This document shows positions 58,600 to 64,000 of a DNA stretch of 64,000 nt, piece by piece (position 1 is the stretch's first letter; each line of letters opens with the position of its first letter). The notes below the pieces were generated by a model, which was not told the origin of the DNA, ran no database searches, and saw only the letters and a program-made list of their open reading frames with translations. Origin of the DNA: Agriotes lineatus (lineage: Eukaryota; Arthropoda; Insecta; Coleoptera; Elateridae); assembly GCA_940337035.1 (NCBI GenBank), contig CALNHX010003003.1:97597-161596 (forward strand), given 5' to 3'. The position numbers were made by a program, and so were the translations under genes.

Positions 58600-59474
58600 C
58601 AATCTGAAAAATGTACGACATGCCGTCCATCATCCACAATCAGCAGTAGAGAGACTCACTCTACCACATGCTGAAGGGGGGCGATCATTGATAGACATTA
58701 GCAATCTACCTACATAATAAACAGAAGACATTATTAAGACAGTATTTTTTCACAAAAGAGGAAACGTCAGATTTACATCATGCCATAGTCTTGATTGATA
58801 ATAAATACTCACCACTTAACCTTGCAAATGACATGCAGCTACTGCTAGTATCAAAAGAGGAACGGCATCAAGCATGGACCCAAAAAACTCTTCAAGATAG
58901 ACACTCCCACAAATTAAATCAACCACATGTCGACAGAATAACATCGAACACGTCGACTATCTCCGAGATATATCGAGAAACAGAGGGTTTCATGCTGGCG
59001 ATACCAGATCAAGTCATTAACGCTAAGAATTACAGAAAATTTATTATCCGAGATGGGACTGAGGACGGTTCCTGTAGACGATGTAAAGCTGCACCTGAAA
59101 ATACACATCATATAACATCAAGATGTCAAATGATTGCTCAAATGGAATACAAATTAAGGCATGACAACGCAGCAAAAATTTTGCACTCTAAACTAGCGGT
59201 CAAATATGTACTGGATAAAACAGAAATTCTTTACTATAAGTACCATCCTCAGAAAGTTTTCGAAAATGACCTAGCACTGCTGTATTGGGATAGGGGGAGC
59301 ATTACTGATCGAAAAATCGCGCATAATAGGCCAGGTATCACCTCAGTTGATAAGCACAAAAAATTTGTATTTTTAATAGACATAACAATACCTAATAGTG
59401 CGAATTTACTAAATGGTTATGCAGAGAAAATTACAAAATACACCGACCTGGCCTACGAGCTACAGCAGTTGTAG
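58600..59474 (+). pseudogene. RLE-type LINE (R2/R4-like) C-terminus
   Basis: C-terminal part of a non-LTR retrotransposon protein of the restriction-like-endonuclease kind. VERLTLPHAEGGRSLIDI lies in a first frame. After a shift comes a 227-codon frame from 58791: SPLNLANDMQLLL, GFMLAIPDQVINAKNYRKF, CRRCKAAPENTHHITSRC (CCHC-type zinc motif), LYWDRGSITDRKIAHNRPGI and KFVFLIDITIPNSANLL, then EKITKYTDLAYELQQL. In the family the NRPDI motif supplies an active-site Asp; here it reads NRPGI, so a key residue looks lost. The RT and N-terminal zinc fingers are absent and the usual longer tail is cut. Confidence 0.8.
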
Positions 59475-61458
59475 GGTTACCAACATTGAGTCGAGGCTGA
59501 CCCGAAGAAAGTAATATTGTGGGGGGGGGGGGGATAGGGGATGAAATTAATAAAAAGATTAAGGTCATCTTAATTTATAAATATATAATTCCAAAAATTA
59601 TTTTATATTTTTTTAAGTAGCATATGGAATACGGATTTTTTACCCCTCCGTTGATACATTAAATTTGAACAAGACGTCTAGTACTCCTCAATATTTAAAT
59701 AAGTATTTGCCCTTTGTATCCCTTAGCTAGCTCAGTGAACATTAAACTCTCTTAATATCTCAGTTAGTGGCGTATGAAATATCACTATCTGCCAAAACTT
59801 GACTTTAAACAACGGACAAGAAAAGCCGATTTGTTTACATCATTTATTGACTGCAAAAACAAATAAAAACAAAAACACACAAAAACAAAAGAAATAAAAG
59901 AAAATTCAATTAAATTCTAAAACAACCTACGTGCGATATAGCTTGAGGCTACTCGCAGGCATGTTGCAAACTTGAACAACGTAAAACATCGAAAATAACG
60001 TTGAAATAATTGTGTTTAAAAGAACGCAAATGACAAATGTTTAACAAAAACGCAAAATTAAAATTGTCTGAAGCCGATACTTATTTGAGTCCGGCCCTGC
60101 TTAATTGAAGTGCAAGCTACACACATATTATAATAAAATTTATTGGTTAAAGTTTGCAAAAGCTTGCAGTGAAACGCAATCTTATCACACCGACCTAAAC
60201 ACACTTTACCTGGAACTGACTGCTGCATAGCCTTGGAAACGGCACGCTTCGATTGCATCACTCGTTCCTGGCAGACATGATGCTGGGAACCCCCGATTGC
60301 GTGCAGGGTTAAAAAGGACAGTTGAGTTGGCGCATCTCAAAAATGACGCTTCAAATGAGTCTTGAAATATAGCACAATGGAAGTAGGTACTTCCAAGTAC
60401 ACTCGGAAAATGCGTTTTCGGAATTTATAAACGCTGGTTCGCTGCACTTTAACCTTGTTTGCAGTAAACGCTGGCAGCCAGGCTCTTCCAGGTCACTTAA
60501 AATTAACTTATATCGCCCTGGACGAATTTACATACTACTATAATTTCGAGTCGAACAAACCCATGCAGCTCTCAGAAGAGGCTGCGTGCGAATGCCGTCT
60601 TCTTTGTTAAATTCGCATGAGTTGAAAATACCCATATCCCGCGTACAGCGTGTTTCTTGCTGCACTTCCGAAAACTAAAATTCACAGTACACATCCAGGG
60701 AAGGACCGACTTTGCAACCATTTGCTTACATAAAATACAATATTAGATCTAATAATAGAACATAGGATATACAACTTAGCTTCTACAGTCAAGCATGAAA
60801 ATAAACATCGGTGAGGTATGCAGCTGGCCTGTTACACATAGCATAATCTTCGGCTTTTGTAAATCATAGGAATAAAGTACAAAACTATTCTTTACGTTAA
60901 AATTTTAAAAATCTATATCACAAGTTAAGTAGATCATTACGAAACTACATTTTTCTGAAGAAAATTGAAAATATTTTCTAAAATTCTATTTTTTGTCTCT
61001 GGACACTTTCTATCAATGACTTCAGCTTTGGAGCTTTTAAATAGGAGTAAACATTTTTGCAACCGATTTATGTATGAACCTTTAGTTAACCCGAAGAATT
61101 TTATTGAAAACCCGAAGCCCGAAGAATGATTACCAAACCCGAAGTCTTCAGGTTAAAATGACAGTGTTGGCAACCCTAAGCAGTTGTGGAAAATGAAAAA
61201 GATTATACATCTTACCTATTATTATATCTGCAACCGGAATTATTCCTCATACACTTCGTAAGTCTCTCAATCGTTTGGAACTTCAAGAGAAGTTGCAAAT
61301 TAACATGTAAAAGTCTGTGATACTAAGTAAGACCTACATGTAACATCATCAGAAAGTTTCTAAATAATGACATCAATTAACTTACCATATCAGTATATTA
61401 CTTACCTCAACCATAATTCTGGACCAGTGAGGTAAAACACATGGTGTAAGAGAAAAAC

Positions 61459-61460
<2 letters not shown>
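59475..61460. other. No gene; 13-base G run
   Basis: Begins with a run of 13 G at 59521-59533. No coding domain or element recognised in the rest. Confidence 0.5.

Positions 61461-61493
<33 letters not shown>
61461..61493. repeat. (AAT)n microsatellite
   Basis: About eleven uninterrupted AAT/ATA triplets. Confidence 0.95.
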
Positions 61494-61847
61494 CAAGTTT
61501 TTTATTCATAAACATGAATTCACAAGGTGGGATTCAGCGTTGCTGTTTTACAAAAGAAAATAAAATAACGGAAAAGTGGGCTTGATATCTAGCAACTGAA
61601 AAATTAATAGAACAATTAATTGATTGGCATGAATTATAATTAATAAATAAATAGTAAAGAATAATAAAATTAATAAATTGATAATAAAGAAGTAGGTATG
61701 GAGGAGAAACTTGAGTGGAGATTAGCACCTTACATCTGTAGAGACAGTAAATAATTTTTATAGTCTTTTTTCAATGTTTTTTTAATTACATAATTTTACC
61801 TTAAATTTGCACATTCTGGCAGCAGCGCATTAATATTTCTTGGCGTA

Positions 61848-64000
61848 CAACTACTCCAATCGATTTTAAGACAGTTATTGAGCACCCGTTAGCGTTGGAA
61901 AGCATACACTTGTGTCAAATTTATTAATTTCTGATCGGCCCTATCTATTACAGTAGCATCATTATAATTTCTGTAGTTAATAGTTACTGCAAAACGTGCT
62001 TTTAAGACGTTTTAATGTATCTTAATACTATACTATTAAAATTGAATTTTTTGGATACAGAAAAATTTGGTATTGTAGTGATATATGGTTACATGGTCTC
62101 CATACATACCACTACAAGAGCTATTACCACTCCAATCGATTTTAAGCCAGTTATTGAGCACCCGTTAGCGATGGAACGCATACACTTGTGTCAAATTTAT
62201 TAATTTCTGATCGGCCCTATCTATTACAGTAGCATCATTATGATTTCTGTAGTTAATAGTTACTGCAAAACGTGCTTTTGAGACGTTTTAATGTATCTTA
62301 ATGCTATACTATTAAAATTGAATTTTTTGGATACAGAAAAATTTGGTATTGTAGTGATATATGGTTACATGGTCTCCATACATACCACTACAAGAGCTAT
62401 TACCACTCCAATCGATTTTAAGCCAGTTATTGAGCACCCGTTAGCGTTGGAACGCATACACTTGTGTCAAATTTATTAATTTCTGATCAGCCCTATCTAT
62501 TACAGTAGCATCATTATGATTTCTGTATTTAATAGTTACTGAAAACCTGCTTTTGAGACGTTTTAACGTACTCTAATACTATACTATTAAAATTAAATTT
62601 TTTGGATACAGAAAAATTTGGTATTGTAGTGATATATGGTTACATGGTCTCCATACATACCACTACTAGAGCTATTACCACTCCAATCGATTTAAAGCCA
62701 GTTATTGAGCACCCGTTAGCGATGGAACGCATACAGTTGTCAAATTTATTAATTTCTGATCGGCCCTATCTATTACAGTAGCATCATTAATATTTCTGTA
62801 TTTAATAGTTACTGCAAAACGTGCTTTTGAGACGTTTTAATGTATCTTAATACTATACTATTAAAATTGAATATTTTGGATGCAGAAAAATTTGATATCG
62901 TAGTGATATATGGTTACATGGTCTCCATATATACTACTACTAGAGCTATTACCACTCCAATCGATTTTAAGCCAGTTATTGAGCACATGTTGGCGATGGA
63001 ACGCATACACTTGTCATATTAACTAATTTCTGATCGGCCCTAGCCATTAAAGCGGCATCATTAATACTTCTGTAGTTAATAGTTACTGAAAAACGTGCTT
63101 TTCAGACGTTTTAACGTACTTTAATACTATACTATTAAATTTGAATTTTTTGGATGCAGAAAAATTTGGTATTGTAGTGATATATGGTTACATGGTCTCC
63201 ATATATACCACTACAAGATCTATTACTACTCCAATCGATTTTAAGCCAGTTATTGAGCACCTGTTAGAGATGGAACGCATACACCTGTAAAATTTATTAA
63301 TTTCTGATCGGCCCTATCTATTACAGTAACATCATTAATATTTTTGTAGTTAATAGTTACTGCAAAACATGCTTTTCAGACGTTTTAACGTACTTTAATA
63401 CTATACTATTAAAATTGATTTTTTGGATGCTGAAAAATTTGGTGTTGTAGTGATATATGGTTACATGGTCTCCATATAAACCACTACAAGAGCTATTACC
63501 ACTCCAATCGATTTTAAGCCTGTTATTGAGCACCCGTTAGCGATGGAACGCATACACTTGTGTCAAATTTATTAATTTCTGATCGGCCCTATCTATTACC
63601 GTAGCATCATTATGATTTCTGTAGTTAATAGTTACTGCAAAACGTGCTTTTGAGACGTTTTAATGTATCTTAATACTATACTATTAAAATTGAATATTTT
63701 GGATGCAGAAAAATTTGATATCGTAGTGATATATGGTTACATGGTCTCCATGTATACTACTACTAGAGCTATTACCACTCCAATTGATTTTAAGCCAGTT
63801 ATTGAGCACATGTTGGCGATGGAACGCATACACTTGTCATATTAATTAATTTCTGATCGGCCCTAGCCATTACAGAGGCATCATTAATATTTCTGTTGTT
63901 AATAGTTACTGCAAAACGAGCTTTTCAGACGTTTTAACGTACTTTAATACTATACTATTAAAATTGAATTTTTTGGATGCAGAAAAATTTGGTATTGTAG
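61848..64000. repeat. 274-276 bp satellite array
   Basis: Tandem monomers with the same landmark (TTTTAAYGTAYYTTAATACT) at 62015, 62291, 62566, 62840, 63114, 63388, 63663 and 63937, so the period is 274-276 bases. It starts part-way through a monomer at about 61848 and runs off the window end. Monomers at 62840 and 63663 are nearly identical, as are their right neighbours, giving a three-monomer unit of 823 bases. A 60-62 codon frame is open in four monomers, while its ATG is ACG in the other four, so it is not a conserved gene. Confidence 0.95.

Noticed and set aside
61848..64000. Family of 60-62 residue proteins in the satellite
   Set aside because: The start codon is ACG in half of the monomers and the frame follows satellite sequence; no selection is apparent.

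Overview
The window looks like a repeat-rich animal nuclear genome, most likely an insect (possibly a beetle or hemipteran). It is AT-rich, has spliced genes with short introns and a C2H2 finger gene of insect style, and is dominated by mariner/Tc1, PIF/Harbinger, Ty3/Gypsy, Helitron-like, Penelope-like and several non-LTR (LINE) lineages. Almost every coding trace belongs to a mobile element. There is no bacterial-style operon, rRNA or complete tRNA. The species cannot be fixed from sequence alone.

Layout. 1-10763 is one arm-to-arm palindrome centred on 5621-5625 (5-nt spacer), running to the window edge. Each arm holds a smaller Tc1-like foldback, which itself holds a SINE. The left arm alone has a 924-bp mariner and the right arm alone a 420-bp MITE, both with TA target duplications, so the palindrome is real and older than both insertions. 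10.9-15.0 kb holds LINE and Tigger/pogo fragments plus a CpG-rich 1.4-kb insertion with a possible signal-peptide exon. 15.3-19.6 kb is a degenerate minus-strand Ty3/Gypsy element lacking its integrase core. 22.2-25.2 kb is a minus-strand LINE pierced both by a plus-strand LINE (11-bp target duplication) and by a terminal-inverted-repeat (TIR) element carrying a Cys-rich gene. A second copy of that element, with both TIRs, lies at 35.0-36.3 kb at the same position of the same LINE.

27.1-34.9 kb is the least repetitive part, with two CpG-rich promoter-like patches (NRF-1-like and CRE motifs; E-box and CCAAT). 37.2-38.5 kb is a 33-bp minisatellite split by a foldback insertion. 38.8-39.8 kb is a ten-finger C2H2 zinc-finger ORF with a decayed tail.

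41.0-44.4 kb is a complete PIF/Harbinger transposon with TTA target duplications, about 66-bp TIRs, an intact three-exon transposase and an intact three-exon MADF-type DNA-binding partner on the other strand. The two genes are interlocked: the last exon of each sits inside the last intron of the other. This is the best candidate in the window for an intact working system.

47.5-48.6 kb is a Gypsy integrase broken by a Penelope-like inverted insertion with hammerhead-like core motifs. Small foldbacks, a Helitron-like element, two more LINE fragments and a restriction-like-endonuclease LINE follow. From 61.85 kb to the window end is a 274-276 bp satellite with signs of a three-monomer higher-order repeat.
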